Of a stretch of 64,000 bases of DNA, positions 1 through 12,309 are shown in pieces (the first letter of the stretch is position 1; every line of letters starts with the position of its first letter). The DNA lies in NCBI RefSeq assembly GCF_014805685.1, contig NC_060902.1:5629286-5693285 (forward strand). Reading direction: 5' to 3'. The notes under the pieces were generated by a model. The model did no database searches and was not told where the DNA came from. It saw only the letters and a program-made list of their open reading frames with translations. This DNA is from Silurus meridionalis. Taxonomy: Eukaryota; Chordata; Actinopteri; Siluriformes; Siluridae. The position numbers were made by a program, and so were the translations under genes.

Positions 1-219
1 TGGACTCCAATCAAGATGTAGAAACACCTCAAGGATGATCAGTGGAAACAGGATGCACCTGAGCCAAATTTTGAGTGTCATGGCAAAGGCTGTGAATATT
101 TAGGTTCATGTGAATTGTATAGTTTTTTTTATTTTTAAGAAATTTGCTAACCTTTCAAACAAAACTCATGATTTTAATCCATTTTGGCATAAGGCTGTAA
201 TGTTACAAAAAGCGCTGTA
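1..219. mobile_element. Tc1-like element, 3' end fragment
   Basis: Contains the TTGAGTGTCATGGCAAAGGC and GGCTGTGAATA stretches seen again, inverted, at 38640-38690, and the AATCCATTTTGGCATAAGGC terminal part. Cut by the window edge. Confidence 0.7.
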
Positions 220-264
220 TTGTTCTACTTTAGAGGTTATACACAAATGTCGTGTTGCTGTAAT

Positions 265-945
265 TGAGTAGTTTTTTTGTATACTTCTACTTTTTAAAGT
301 AGTTTTTAAAATCTGAAATTTATTTGTTTGAAGTATTGTACTTAACTACATTAAGTACAACGTAATCCTATTCGTTACTCAGTAAAGAAAAATAAATATA
401 TAACAATAAATGCAAGAGGCAAAACCCAGAAACGACTGTACTGATTGATTGATGTGCAGAGAACAAACGCACTAAACTCACAAGAAAGAAAGATGCCAGT
501 GATGAAGACCCAGCTGAAAGCTGAAAGATGTTTAATGCGTGTGCTCATTGTTGAAATTCTGTATCTGCTGTTCTTATTTCTCTTATTATTATAAATGACA
601 TTATATCCAATTTTTAGACTCAAGTCATGGATTTCTTTTTATTAAATTATTTGGTTTTTTTATTGCACTTAAAACTGTAAAGGTGTTCCTTTAAATAAAA
701 ACAACTAATTTGAGATTTATATTCCTTTGTTCCTTTTGTATTATACTAGAATACCCCATCCCATCCCCCGCTGTTAAAAAAGTAAGTAAAAGTAAATGTT
801 CATTTGACTCTGAGTAACTTTTAAATTAGCTTCTTTTTACTTTTACTTGAGTCGATTTTTAAGCCAGTAACTTTATTCATACTTAATAAAAATGTAATTG
901 AATTAACAGTACTTTTACTTGAGTGAAATAGTTTATTACTCTTTA
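265..945. mobile_element. Non-coding DNA transposon relic (TACTTTTACTTGAG family)
   Basis: Stretches of ACTTCTACTTTTTAAAGTA at the left and TACTTTTACTTGAGT repeated at the right are the type of ends seen in common teleost hAT-like MITEs. A related fragment is at 42690-42990. Family by memory only. Confidence 0.35.
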
Positions 946-3900
946 TGCCTCTGTCCATGTATTATGTTTGTGCATGTGCACCGCCGGCATTAAAACCACA
1001 TATTTTAGTAAATTCAGAGACTGAGATGGTACTTGCAAATTGGTAGTTTTATTTTGTAGCATCCTTGGTTCATTATCTCATTTAAATCTATGCAATTGGG
1101 CGAGCTTAAAACTCCTAGCAGAAGCATCTAAGTTGAATTATACAGATTTTACAAGTACTTTTCCTTCAGTTAAGTCCCCTTTTAATATTGGGCTGGTCTG
1201 GCCACAACAGCAAGGTCTCCTTCCTTCCAACATTTGTAAACAACTTGTTTATGACAGCACTTAATTACGAAACATCACACCCACAACACATGATTCTTGC
1301 TCTCTTCACAGTCTTTATATGTTTATGTATATTTAAAATGTTTTTTCTTATGATTGCAAATGAAATTGGGATTTACATAGACACAACCACATATTTATTC
1401 CTCAGGAAAACAGTGCTTAAGCAAGCAACATTGTAAGCAAATGGAAAAATATTGTAAGAATGACAGTGTTTGCATTTATTAGCAATATTTCTTTGGTTTA
1501 TCCACATTTTTTGGCAAATAAATCTGAGATAAAATTGTAATTCTTACGGTTATAATGAGAATAAAAGAAATAGTTATTATGTGATTTTCTTTTAACAATA
1601 TAAAAAGAAAATCATAATTTTATAACTATGAAAATGTTTAAAATAAACTTTACACATAATAATTACAATTTATCACCCAAATAATAATTATACATCATTT
1701 TTGTTAACTTAATGATAAGAGAGCACTGTACCAAAACACCAGTGTATGTGATAAGTAAAATAAAATAAAAAACACTAAATGATCAGTTTACTAGCTACAC
1801 ATTGAACCATTGCCAATTCTATTATATTGGTATTGGACTCTTCTCAGCACATTTAGTAAAACAGCTACCTAGATTCAAGATAGTTTAAGCAGTTTCAAAA
1901 GAACTTTAAGATAGCAACAAGAATGATGAACATTTAATTCCCACCCACACTCAATTATTATATACAGCTGCACAGCAAAGGAGATTGTCCTCAGTTTGCC
2001 TTTCCTGCCTAAATAAAAAAGTTAATAAAATACAATAAATTTAAATGCCCAATTAGGATTTGCTGCAATTGGCAGGAAGATTTGGTACAGCAAAAACAGA
2101 TGCTCTGTAATAACTGTGCATCCAGTAAAACATGCAATGAGTACATTTACGATGTTAGTAAAACTCAGAGGTCTTCATGGGCTTCAGACTTTTAGCAACG
2201 GTACAACATTAGAACAATCATCTGGCGCAGTATTACAATAGAATCTATTTATTGAGCAAATGTGTTTATTCTTTCGTTGAAAGAGCTGAGATGTTATGGG
2301 TTAAAGATCTTGCTTTTGGCTACTTTCTGTACTACTAACCACTGAGTTACAAATTCACTTTCTGTAAGGTCCAGCATGTATGTCTAATACTGTATGTAAG
2401 TTGAATTCCCTGTAAGCTTGTGCTAAAAATTATTTTAACACATTTACTACTGTTCGAATTTACAGCATACTATAATTGGAGTGTAATGATTTTTAATTTC
2501 TCTTTGAGTTGATTCCTAGCAAAGTTTCATGAAAGAGTCACCAAATGTGGGACAAGTAGTAATTTTGTGTGGGACAGTGTGGGACATATTTAGGAGAGAC
2601 CTACTGTACTGGTTTGAACTATAGACCATCTATCTAAATGAAAATAGAAACCTGTATACTCTGTCCAAGTTTATTTATATTTGTCAAAAAGTGCATTTAA
2701 ATTAAAACTTTTTAAATAAAACACATTTTCTTTTCTTCATGTTTTCTTATATGCCAAATGAAATCTATGCCCAGTTTAAGTGAAAGTTGACGCAACCTTT
2801 TAAAGACAGGCCTAAATACCTTCTTTACAGCTACTATTCATGAATGACAGATTTAGTCAACATCGTCTAAGGGACAATTAGTTTGTCGGCGATGCAACTG
2901 ATGCAACTGTTTTCTCGTCTTTTGTTATGGTAATATTAGAATAGAGACACAAGAAAGAAAGAAAAACTTTGTTCAAACTGTTTATATGTAATAAAGATGA
3001 GGGACATGATCTCAAGTTGCAGGATACAAGACAAAGAACTAAAATGCTGTGCAATACAATGCAAAACATCTGGTATTGTATCTTATTTACATCTGTCACC
3101 TCTGGCTTGTTCATCAGGGATCTGAAAGTACATCTGGATTTCTGGACTGATTATGCTGAAAACGCAGGAAAGATATCGGATATGAACGGAATTGAAAGTG
3201 CTGCGACAAAGCAAACATGAATAGTACAAATATGGGTCACTACATTGGAGTAATCAGAATAAAAAGGCATCACTACCTGCCAGTCAATCATTTTCAGTTG
3301 CCTTTCAATTTAGAAAGCTCTGCCTATTTGCATTATGATTTAAAAGTCTAGTTTTAATCACATAGTATTTGGATTTTTTATTTCGAAACAGGTTTTTTTT
3401 TTTATTATATCCAGTTATTTCCACAGAATCACTGCACATAATATTAACATCAGAACACCCAAATGAATAATAAATAAATCTAAATCAGAATTGTCTTTGC
3501 AAGGCTTCTTCTATTCAGGTTATATGGGGAAAAAAACAGGTATTTTGAAACTGATGTTAATAGTGAAATCAACATGCTTCAATACTGCCTGGATGCTAAA
3601 AATCTCCAGGGCCTGTATAATTTCAGACATGCTTCTGTAGAAGAAAACAAAGCTGTTTTTGCTCAAAGGCCAAAAAGAAAAAGAAACAGCAGCCAGTTCA
3701 TTAAGTTCAGCATCATTCATATAAAACCCAGTTCTTTAATACAGAAACTGCTTATTAAATGAGTTTGTTCGGTATGCTGAGGCAAACCACGGTGTGCTCA
3801 AACTGATTGCACTTTGCCCGTTTTACATAACAGATTACATTAAAGGGATAACACGATGTGACATAAATAAGAGACTTATCCAAAACCTCAGCATATCAAC

Positions 3901-4197
3901 CCAAATGGGATCTTGGGACGTTTGTTCATTATGTGGAGCCTGAAGAGGATAAACCACAAGCCATAGTAATTTTTGGATATCGTGGCTAGAAACATGAGAA
4001 CAACAAAACAGTAAATCTGCAAACCTGACCTACGAGATCTTGGAAGAGTAAAAATATCAAGATAACAGCAACTGGGTATATAATTAGCACGTATGTATTT
4101 AAAGCATAATGTGTAGCCAGAATATATATTTTTGATTGAAGTATGCATTTTTATTCGGATGGCAAATGGATGCAATTACAGCACATTATTGCCGTGA
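946..4197. other. AT-rich intergenic, no gene recognised
   Basis: Only short, low-complexity reading frames on either strand. Nothing here resembles a known protein or RNA to me. Confidence 0.5.
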
Positions 4198-4416
4198 TTA
4201 ATATTTTACAGGAACAGTAAAGGACTGCTGGCGCTTGTGCCTTAACATTTCAACAAACCTCTCCTTCAGCAGCTCAACTCCCGGCTCCATGCTTCCTGTG
4301 TAGTTTAATAATAAGTGATGCTCAAAAGAAGAAGTGATGAAACCCGGCACCAATGCAGAAGCCTGGTTATCTGGGCTCATTGTTTTTGCATCTGTTTCAT
4401 CTTCAGCATTAATAAA
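4198..4416 (-). CDS. Unidentified coding-like stretch, possible terminal exon or gene relic
   Basis: I do not recognise it. The open frame follows a TGA at 4417-4419 and reads FINAEDETDAKTMSPDNQAS, then ALVPGFITSSFEHHLLLNYT, GSMEPGVELLKERFVEMLRH and KRQQSFTVPVKY before TAA. Composition is that of a real soluble protein, with an acidic start, an amphipathic LLKERFVEMLRHKRQQ helix and no low complexity, unlike the AT-rich surroundings. No convincing splice acceptor precedes it: AAG at about 4397 or CAG nearby are weak, with no pyrimidine tract. It could be a last exon, a processed pseudogene piece or part of an unknown transposon. Confidence 0.3.
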   Translation of the reverse strand, partial: FINAEDETDAKTMSPDNQASALVPGFITSSFEHHLLLNYTGSMEPGVELLKERFVEMLRHKRQQSFTVPVKY

Positions 4417-4920
4417 TCATTTTACCTCAGTTACATACATCTACCTGTTTGGCAAACCATGGGTTTTCAGATGATTACAGAATATGTAAGGTGCCTTTTA
4501 TAAATATGTACCCCCCTTTAAGATGTCCTCCAGGGTTACAACCTAAATTGTAATGGATATGTTTGAATTATACATCATGAATGAACACAAACCCTTATTT
4601 TTTTTTTTTTTAAATAAGGAACATAATGTTCAACGTTTGAGATACTTATGTATAACCAAACCCTGATTCACACTATTCTAGAACATCTAGTCCTAGACAT
4701 GTTTTGACAGGTCCTAATAATGTTCATGATGTTGTTGCCTAATTAATTATGTTACAGCAATCCGAATAACAGGTTCTTAAAATCGTGTGACAATGCATGC
4801 AGATCACTCCGTTACTGATGGGAACAGGTTGCACAGAATTAATTTTGTGTTTCCCAGCAACAAAGGCGAATACCAGTGCAAAAACAATTTTCACTTTATG
4901 TTTGTAAATTATAAATAATT

Positions 4921-5161
4921 CGGGGAGTATTCACAGTGCTTCACTTTTGCCACATTCTGTTATGTTACAGCCTTATACCAAAATGGATTAAATAAAATTT
5001 TCAAAAATACTACAAACAAAACCCCATAATAAATAAGAAGTGAGTATAAAAGAAGGTTTAAAGAAATGAGTATAAAATCTTTACAAATTTATTAAAAAAT
5101 AAAACAAACGGAACAAATCACAGCCTTTGGTCAATACTTTTGTGAAAGCACCTTTGGCACC

Positions 5162-5162
<1 letters not shown>
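4921..5162 (-). mobile_element. Tc1-like element fragment
   Basis: GTATTCACAGTGCTTCACTT start and TATGTTACAGCCTTATACCA are Tc1-family terminal repeat; the right part (ATCACAGCCTTTGGTCAATA) is the start of the internal region, cut off by the (AT)n tract. Confidence 0.65.

Positions 5163-5164
<2 letters not shown>

Positions 5165-5228
<64 letters not shown>
5165..5228. repeat. (AT)n microsatellite
   Basis: About 32 uninterrupted AT units following a Tc1-like fragment. Confidence 0.97.
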
Positions 5229-5231
<3 letters not shown>

Positions 5232-5778
5232 TTCAGGGCTAGCAAGTTTCCAGCCGAGGTCATGGTTCATGTTTATTCCACATTAAGGTTGTACAAAATT
5301 CCATGTTGTAAAAATCCTAATTGTTTAAGTTCATAAGAAAAAAAACCTCACAGCTTGTCATGTCTAATTCTTAATACTGAAGATATTTTCCTTGTAAGAA
5401 AACACTTGTTCATTTCGGAATGCAATCATGAGAAGCACCGCTATCAAAAACCCCTTTGTATTTTTATTGTACTGCCTGCCCAGTCATGTTTTATACCTTT
5501 TATATTATCTTGTACAATGGACTACAACAATTAATCTTTTGGGAAAGTGTACAGCATTAACGCAATATGAATCTTATATTGTAATGGTTTAACTATATCA
5601 ATATATGGTAAGTACTTTAATCAGGATAGGCCCTGGATAAACTGCAAACCAGGATAAAGTGGTGAAAGTATTGTGTATGTAATATACATGTCTGTTGTGG
5701 AACCTCTCGATGCATATATTGTAAAAAACACTGCACTTGATGCATTTATTGATAGATGCAACTTTAATGCATATAATA

Positions 5779-6326
5779 CAGTACAGACCAAAAGTATGGA
5801 CACACCTCATTCAAAGAGTTTTCTTTATTTTCATGACTGTGAAAATTGTAGATTCAAACTGAAGGCATCAAAACTATGAATTAACACATGTGGAATTATA
5901 TATGGAATTATATACATAACAAAAAGTGTGAAACAACTGAAAATGTCATATTCTAGGTTCTTCAAAGTAGCCACCTTTTGCTTTGATTACTGCTTTGCAC
6001 ACTCTTGGCATTCTCTTGATGAGCTTCAAGAGGTAGTCACCTGAAATGGTCTTCCAACAGTCTTGAAGGAGTTCCCCGAGAGATGCTTGGCACTTGTTGG
6101 CCCTTTTGCCTTCACTCTGCGGTCCAGCTCACCCCTAAACCATCTCGATTGGGTTCAGGTCCGGTGACTGTGGAGGCCAGGTCATCTGGCGCAGCACCCC
6201 ATCACTCTCCTTCTTGGTCAAATAGCCCTTGATGCCTTCAGTGTGAATCTACAATTTTCATAGTCATGAAAATAAAGAAAACTCTTTGAATGAGAAGGTG
6301 TGTGGAGGTTTTGGTCTGTACTGTGT
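5779..6326. mobile_element. Tc1-like MITE with ~95-bp inverted ends
   Basis: Left end CAGTACAGACCAAAAGTATG and AAAGAGTTTTCTTTATTTTC recur inverted at 6256-6325, ending GGTCTGTACTG. The short middle encodes remnants of a Tc1 transposase N-terminal part. Flanked by TA. Confidence 0.8.
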
Positions 6327-7062
6327 ATATTTATATAGTAAGTAAACCCCTCACATTTCAGCAACCATTTTATTATATGATCTCAAGGGACAATACTTTA
6401 CAAATGAAAATGGGAACTACCTTAAAGTGGTCAATGTGCAATGTACTGTCCTCTAACAATAACTCAACATACAGCCATGATTGTTTACATAACTGGCAAC
6501 AAAAGTGAGTAAACCCTAAGTGAACGTCAAAACTGTGTGCAAAGTGTAATTTTTTTGTGTGAGCACCATTGTTATATACCACTGCCTTTATACTCTGCAG
6601 CATGGAATTCACCAGAGCTGCACAGGTTGTTGCTGGGACCCTCTTCTACTTCTCCATAATCACATCACGGAGCTGCTGGGTGTTCAACATATGGCTTCTC
6701 CATCTTCCGTTTGTGGGTGCTCCACAGTTGCTCAATAGAGTCCGGGTCTGGAGACATACTTGGCCACTCCATTACCTTCAGCTTACTCAGCAAGGCAGTT
6801 GTAATTAATAATGGCAGTGTGTTTGGGGTCATTATTATGTTGGAAAACTGCTGTTTGTTACAGTTTCTAAAGGGAGGGCATCATGTTCTGCTTCAGAATG
6901 TCACAGTACATGTTGGAATCCATGTTTCCCTCAATGAACCACAGCTCCTCAGTACCTGCAGAAGTCATGCAGCCACAGACAATAATGCAAAAATATATCC
7001 AAGTTTCATTTCTATAGTATTGTCCCTTGAGAAGATATACTAATGCATTTTTTTGTATGCAA
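6327..7062 (-). mobile_element. Tc1-like element relic, family 2
   Basis: CTCAAGGGACAATACTTTAC at 6386 and its inverted partner TAGTATTGTCCCTTGAG near 7015 mark the ends. The middle matches a decayed Tc1 transposase on the minus strand (phrases like catgttctgcttcagaatg). The same family has a short copy at 36767-36956. Confidence 0.7.
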
Positions 7063-7074
7063 CAAACTAGATAG

Positions 7075-8290
7075 TTTAACTCTATGAACATGTATTTGGC
7101 TAAATAAATATATAAATGTAAAGATCTTAAACTTCAATTCCAATGAAAAATCCACCATTCGCATGAATAACACCTTTACAAACTCTTGGCATATCAACAG
7201 TTAGTTTCTCCAAACCTTTCAGAGAAATAGTCATGCCCCATGTAAAAATTGCTGAAGGTGTTCTTTGTTATTTGGATAATTCTTTCTGACTGTGATCCAA
7301 TACATCCCGGAGCAGATCAATAAGCTTTGGGTGTGGTGACTGGGCAGACCATTCCATGATAGATAACATTACCGCCAATTGTTTGCTGTCTAAATAAAGC
7401 TTACCAAGCTCAGATGTATGCTTGGGTCATTGTCTAGTAGGATGAATTTGGTTTCAATGAGCTGCAGTGAAATCAGAATTGCAAGGCACTGAAGTATAAA
7501 AGTAGCTATTTTGGTACAGTATTGCTTTTACCAAGAATAAGTGTCTAAACTTCCCTGTGCCAAAACAACCCCAAAAAATTAAGTTTCCACCTCTGTGACA
7601 GACTGTGGATGTGAGGCAGTCAGGTAACTTCTCTCCTGCTCTCTGTCTTCCATAAGTTCTTACATAATGTCAGATTTGGACCCACATAACATTCTTCCAG
7701 TTATTCTGTCCAATTCTTGTGTTTTTTGTTGGATATAAACACAAGGCACATGAATATATCTGAAAAACAAAACAAACAAAAAAAACAGGTGTTTCCCAAA
7801 CTCTGGCAAGCATTGTATTATCTTTTGTCATTACTGTCACTTGTTATGTGTGTGGTTTGTTTGGATGTTTACCTGGAAACTGAAAACTGACATTACTGCA
7901 TTTTTGTTTGCAATTGAATCAGTCTGCCTTGCGCAAATGAAATATGACAAATGGGAGAGTTCCTGGCTTGTGCAGGTCCACAATCTTGTCCCTGGTGTCC
8001 TTTGACACGTCTTGCCCATGGTGATGAATGGTTTGAATGGAAGAGGTTGATCCTGTGATGGGTGACTTTCATACACATAATGAGTTGATATTAGGAGTAC
8101 TTTCCTAAAAAGACAGGAATAATTTGGGTCTGTTGGAGTCAGAATTGTTGGTTGGTACGATCAAATATTTATTTATAACCTTTCTCAATGTTTTTTCTGC
8201 ATACATTTTTTATATTCAGTCTTTGTTTAAATAAACCTACCACATAATTCTGGACTATTCATTTCTTTGCAAGGGGGTAAACTCATAAAA
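7075..8290 (-). mobile_element. Tc1-like element relic, family 3
   Basis: ACAAACTCTTGGCATATCAA, TGGGTGTGGTGACTGGGCAG and TTGGGTCATTGTC are decayed minus-strand Tc1 transposase codons; no open frame remains. Ends not precisely defined. Confidence 0.55.
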
Positions 8291-8627
8291 TCAGCAGGGG
8301 ATTGTTACCCCTAATGTATTAGTTTGAACTTTACATAAATCAGTTGAATTGTTATGATGTACGTGCTATTTGGAGAGTTTTAGAAAAGATTTTTCTTTTA
8401 ATAAAAACATCTGCACTAAGCATGAAGCACTTTTTTTAGTGATATTTTTCACATATATGATGAAAATTTTGCAAAATATGATGTACATTACATGGCAAAA
8501 TTTGATGTGTATGTTTGTGTAAATCAATTTCCCTGAAATTCAATGCAGTTGTTTCATTGCCATTTTCTGACCACTGATTTGTGGTTAAGGGCTTGATATT
8601 TTGGCTAATTTTTGTCTACCCAGGTGT

Positions 8628-8960
8628 GTACAGTTGTCCCCTGAAACTTGTGGGGGGTTACGTTCTAAGACCCCCCTTCCGAAAATCCATGAAATTTGGG
8701 GGCACCCCCGCAGCCCCTTTGGTACCTTAATGAATTCATCTAGATATTGTCACTTTCATAGAATAGTGTTTTTAACATTGTATGTAATTTGTTAGTGAAA
8801 ACAGTTTAGAATGTTATTCCTGCAAATTTTAAGATAATCCGCAACTTGCTGTTAGTTAGGTTTCAAATGAGAACCCGCAAATTTTCTGAGCCGCGAGTTC
8901 CTAACATATATTGTACTTTGTTGATATCCATATACTGAACGCAGCCACGACCTCAGGACC
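8628..8960. repeat. Dispersed repeat (CCCCTGAAACTTG...GAGCCGCGAGTTCC)
   Basis: GC-richer island with GGGGGTTACGTTCTAAGACC on the left and CCGCGAGTTCCTAAC on the right, reminiscent of an old DNA transposon found across vertebrates. Identification uncertain. Confidence 0.35.
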
Positions 8961-9260
8961 ACCTCGGACCGGATTTTATTTGCATGGTGTGCTTTTTTTA
9001 GCGCAACAGTGACACTGACATAGTAGGTTTGTGTTGTACTGGTACAAGCTTGGCACCATTAATGGGTTTTGTAAACAACACTGTGCTGGGAGTAGTCCAG
9101 TACTAAGGGAAGCTATTAGATTGTTGCCAATTGAAAGTCCCAAAAGGAGCATTAAGCACGGTTTCAAGCTATTGAAAACAAAACAAAAAACAGAAAGTAC
9201 TGTAAAATTGGGTTAAGGACTGTGGTGTTCACCTGAACATTTAAAATGATTGTTTTAAAT

Positions 9261-9274
9261 ACATACATACATAC

Positions 9275-9312
<38 letters not shown>
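9261..9312. repeat. (CATA)n-(GT)n compound microsatellite
   Basis: Four CATA units then about 17 GT units. Confidence 0.95.
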
Positions 9313-9315
<3 letters not shown>

Positions 9316-9767
9316 TCCTTTTTAAAGAGGTCTGGATAAGCAGCAAATATGACTGAAGGCTGACAACTGTTTGCTTGCAACTATTTATTTTGAGTTTCCA
9401 TTTTTTAAGAGACAGTTTGGTTCTGTATTGTGTTTTTGGCATGTCATGTTACCACTCTGGAGTTCTGCCATGGATGCATCTGGTTGAATTTGATTCGTGA
9501 ACAATAAACTCATACTTCTCTGTCTATTTGATTTTTTTAAACACTTAATTTTTTTAATTGTTTGAAAGGAAATGTTTAACTTTTTTTGGTCTGTTCAATC
9601 ATTGGGTATAGAGAGGGCAAATAAAATGAAAGATCAATTAAGATATCAAAGCTAAAGTCTCTGGGCTGACTCCAGGCCTGTAAAAGCATTTAATTAGATA
9701 AATACATTCCGGTCTAGAAAGACTTTTTGGGTCCACATCTGGCATACCAACTGCCTTTCGAAATTAC

Positions 9768-10464
9768 TACCTGAATTCTGGAAATGTTGGGACATTTTTT
9801 AAATTTGAATAAAATGAAACGTAAAAGACTTTCAGGTTTTAGCCAAAATTGTATTTACAGAACATAGAGAACATAACAAATGTTTAAACTTAGAAATGTC
9901 ATACTTTTATGCACAAAATGAGCTCATTTCAAATTTTAGCACAGGGGCATGTTGTAGCATCTCTTCAAAACAGTTTAAAGACGTCTGGGAATTGAGGTTA
10001 TGAGTTTCTAGAGTTTCGCTTGTTGAAATTTGGTCCAATTTTTGCCTGATATAGGTCCCCAGATGCTGAAGAGTTCGTGGTCGTCTTTGCTGCATTTTTC
10101 ATTTAATGATGTAGGTATTCCACAATCTTTTTATGCACTCGTTCACAGATTGGAGACCCTCTGCCCATCTTTACTTCTGAGAGACATCCCTTTTATAGCT
10201 AATCATGTTACAGACATGAGGTCAATTCACTTGATCAGTTGCAAGATGCTCTTCCAGCTGAATATTTTCATAATTTCGGGCTTGTTTTGCTTCCGTGCCA
10301 ATTTTTCTGAGACCTTTTGCAGGCATCAAATTTGAAATGAGCTCATTTTGTGCATAAAAGTGTACAATTTCTCAAATTAAACAAATTATGTTCTCTATGT
10401 TCTATTGTGAATAAAATATTGACTCAAATTTTAAAAAGTCCCAACATTTCCGAAACGCAGGTTG
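9768..10464. mobile_element. Non-autonomous DNA transposon with ~170-bp inverted ends
   Basis: Left CTGGAAATGTTGGGACATTT, ACAGAACATAGAGAACATAA and CACAAAATGAGCTCATTTCA reappear in inverted order at 10325-10460. The core of about 380 bp has no complete reading frame. Superfamily not assigned. Confidence 0.75.
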
Positions 10465-11340
10465 TATACTCTAATATAAAACTAAACTAGTAATAAAACT
10501 GGCAAACAGACACACTTTATTTTTACATTATTCACCTAGTTAAATATGAATTTAAATGAATGAACCTTTTACTTATTGCTTTCTCTTCTTCAGGGATTTT
10601 TTTTGTTTTTTTTATACTAAAGAATGCTAATTATAGATTTTGTAGCTGCCAAAAAAGGTCCTCTCAGAGGACAAACTCGCACTCATCTTCCCGAATCCCA
10701 TCTATATCTGGTTAAAAGCAAAATCTAGCCAGATGTATATATAGGCTGTGGGAAAACCAAAAGGACACTCGACTAAACTATGCCATCACTCTCACAAAAG
10801 GCTTTGTGATGGGAAACAAGCTTGAGTTTCTTTCTTAAAGGAATATACAAACATTTTTCCAGAGCATTTGTTCAATTACTATAGGCAATAATTTCAAGAT
10901 GTTTTTCTTTTTCTGGCACAGGATAAAAGGAGCGGCAAAGGTTTAGTCGAAACTCTAACAAATGCCTTTAGGCTTGCGGTTTGAAGTCAGTTGAACGCCT
11001 TTATTTAGCAGATACAGTGTGATGAAATAAATGAATCCGGTCGGAACACAGTTTTCCAAGAACACGGCTGGTGAGTTCTTAGTACATGAACACTGTGTTA
11101 TTGCTTTCCAATGAGCCAATTAACCAACAAGTACAGGGTTAAAAAGAAAAAAAAAAAAAAAAAAGGGGGGGGGGGGGTGACACAAACTCAAAATTAAGAA
11201 AAACAAATAAGTGCTTAGATGCAAGGTAGAGCAAAGATCCTTGATGATTAAGGAAACAGAAGAACGTGGAAGTGGCGCCACCTTCTGACCAACTATTGAA
11301 ATATGAAGCAAAAATAAGCTTTTATACTCAGTAAATAAGA
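10465..11340. other. Intergenic, no gene recognised
   Basis: Contains a poly-A/poly-G run at 11148-11177; otherwise nothing I can identify. Confidence 0.5.
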
Positions 11341-11915
11341 AGTGGTGGTGAAGGAGTTCAGGTACCTGGGGTCAACAATGCAGAGTGTGTTAGAAAAAAA
11401 GAAAAGAGTGCAGGCAGGGTGGAGAAAAGTGATAGCAGGAGTGATTTGTGATAAAAGAGTATCTGTGAGAGTGAAAGGGAATGTTTATAAGACTGTGGTG
11501 AGACCTGCGATGTTGAATGGTTTAGAGACAGTGGCATTGAGTAAAATACAGGAGGTGGAGCTAAAGGTAGCAGAGCTGAAGATGCTGAGATTTTAATTGG
11601 GAGTGAAGACAATGGACAAGATTAAAAACGAGTTTATTAGAGGGTATGCGCATTTAGGAAAAAGTGAGAGAGGCCTGATTGAAATGGTTTGGATGTGAAG
11701 AGGAGGAACATGGGGTATATAGGTAGAAGAATGCTGAGGATGGAGCCACCAGGAAGGGGGAAGGCCAAGGAGGAGTTTTATGGATGTGATGAAGGAAGAC
11801 ATGCAGATAGTTGGTTTGAAAGAGGCAGATGTAGAGGACAGAGGTGTATGGAGACGGATGATCCGCTGTGGCGACCCCTAATGGGAGAAGCTGAAAGAAG
11901 ACTAAGACTAACTGC
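11341..11915 (+). mobile_element. RTE-like LINE fragment (3' end)
   Basis: Codes [33 protein letters not shown] and [15 protein letters not shown], the C-terminal part of a non-LTR reverse transcriptase, then frameshifted [13 protein letters not shown] and the tail GATCCGCTGTGGCGACCCCT. 5' truncated with several stops, so dead. Confidence 0.85.
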
Positions 11916-12008
11916 ATGATGCACAATTACCAGCCTAATTACAACAGTACATACCATAAATGAAAAAATTGCTGCACATCAGAAGTTATTACTGAAAGAA
12001 GTCAATGG

Positions 12009-12014
12009 TTTATT
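12009..12014 (-). terminator. lsm3: lsm3 polyadenylation signal, distal copy
   Basis: AATAAA on the minus strand about 215 bases past the distal stop codon, at the expected end of a short 3' UTR. Inferred from position only. Confidence 0.45.
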
Positions 12015-12228
12015 GTGAATATAAAGCATGTATGCAGGAAGATCCATAATCGCTTCAAGTGGCCAACTGAAAGAGACAATCTAACAACCATGAAACATTA
12101 CCTTCTGTGACTTTTTTCAACAAAAAATATCAAAAACTTTACAAATCTGTGGTTAAACGAACAAAAAAAAAAAAAAAAAGCCAATGATTATAATCATATT
12201 ACAGTCCAACGCGTCTTTCATTTGGAGC

Positions 12229-12309
12229 TTAGCCGACTCTCAGCGGCGGAGCCACTAGCACCACTCCATCTCCACGGACGAACAGCATGGGAATGTTCCT
12301 CTTCGTCGA
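12229..12309 (-). CDS. lsm3: lsm3 last exon, distal copy (canonical)
   Basis: Twenty-six codons plus stop, residues 77-102, beginning [15 protein letters not shown]. Acceptor CTGCAG. Carries Sm2. This copy keeps the residue order known from other vertebrates and is probably the ancestral form. Confidence 0.88.
   Translation of the reverse strand, partial: STKRNIPMLFVRGDGVVLVAPPLRVG

Noticed and set aside
2878..3220. Possible membrane-protein exon (minus) or small gene (plus)
   Set aside because: No splice signals, no recognisable motif, and the frames are short enough to arise by chance in AT-rich DNA.
5081..5336. Reading frames coding (IY)n repeats
   Set aside because: They are translations of the (AT)n tract and have no coding flanks.
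11358..11926. Minus-strand frames rich in Leu/Ser/Pro opposite the LINE fragments
   Set aside because: They are antisense to the reverse-transcriptase codons, recur with every LINE copy, and have no homology of their own.
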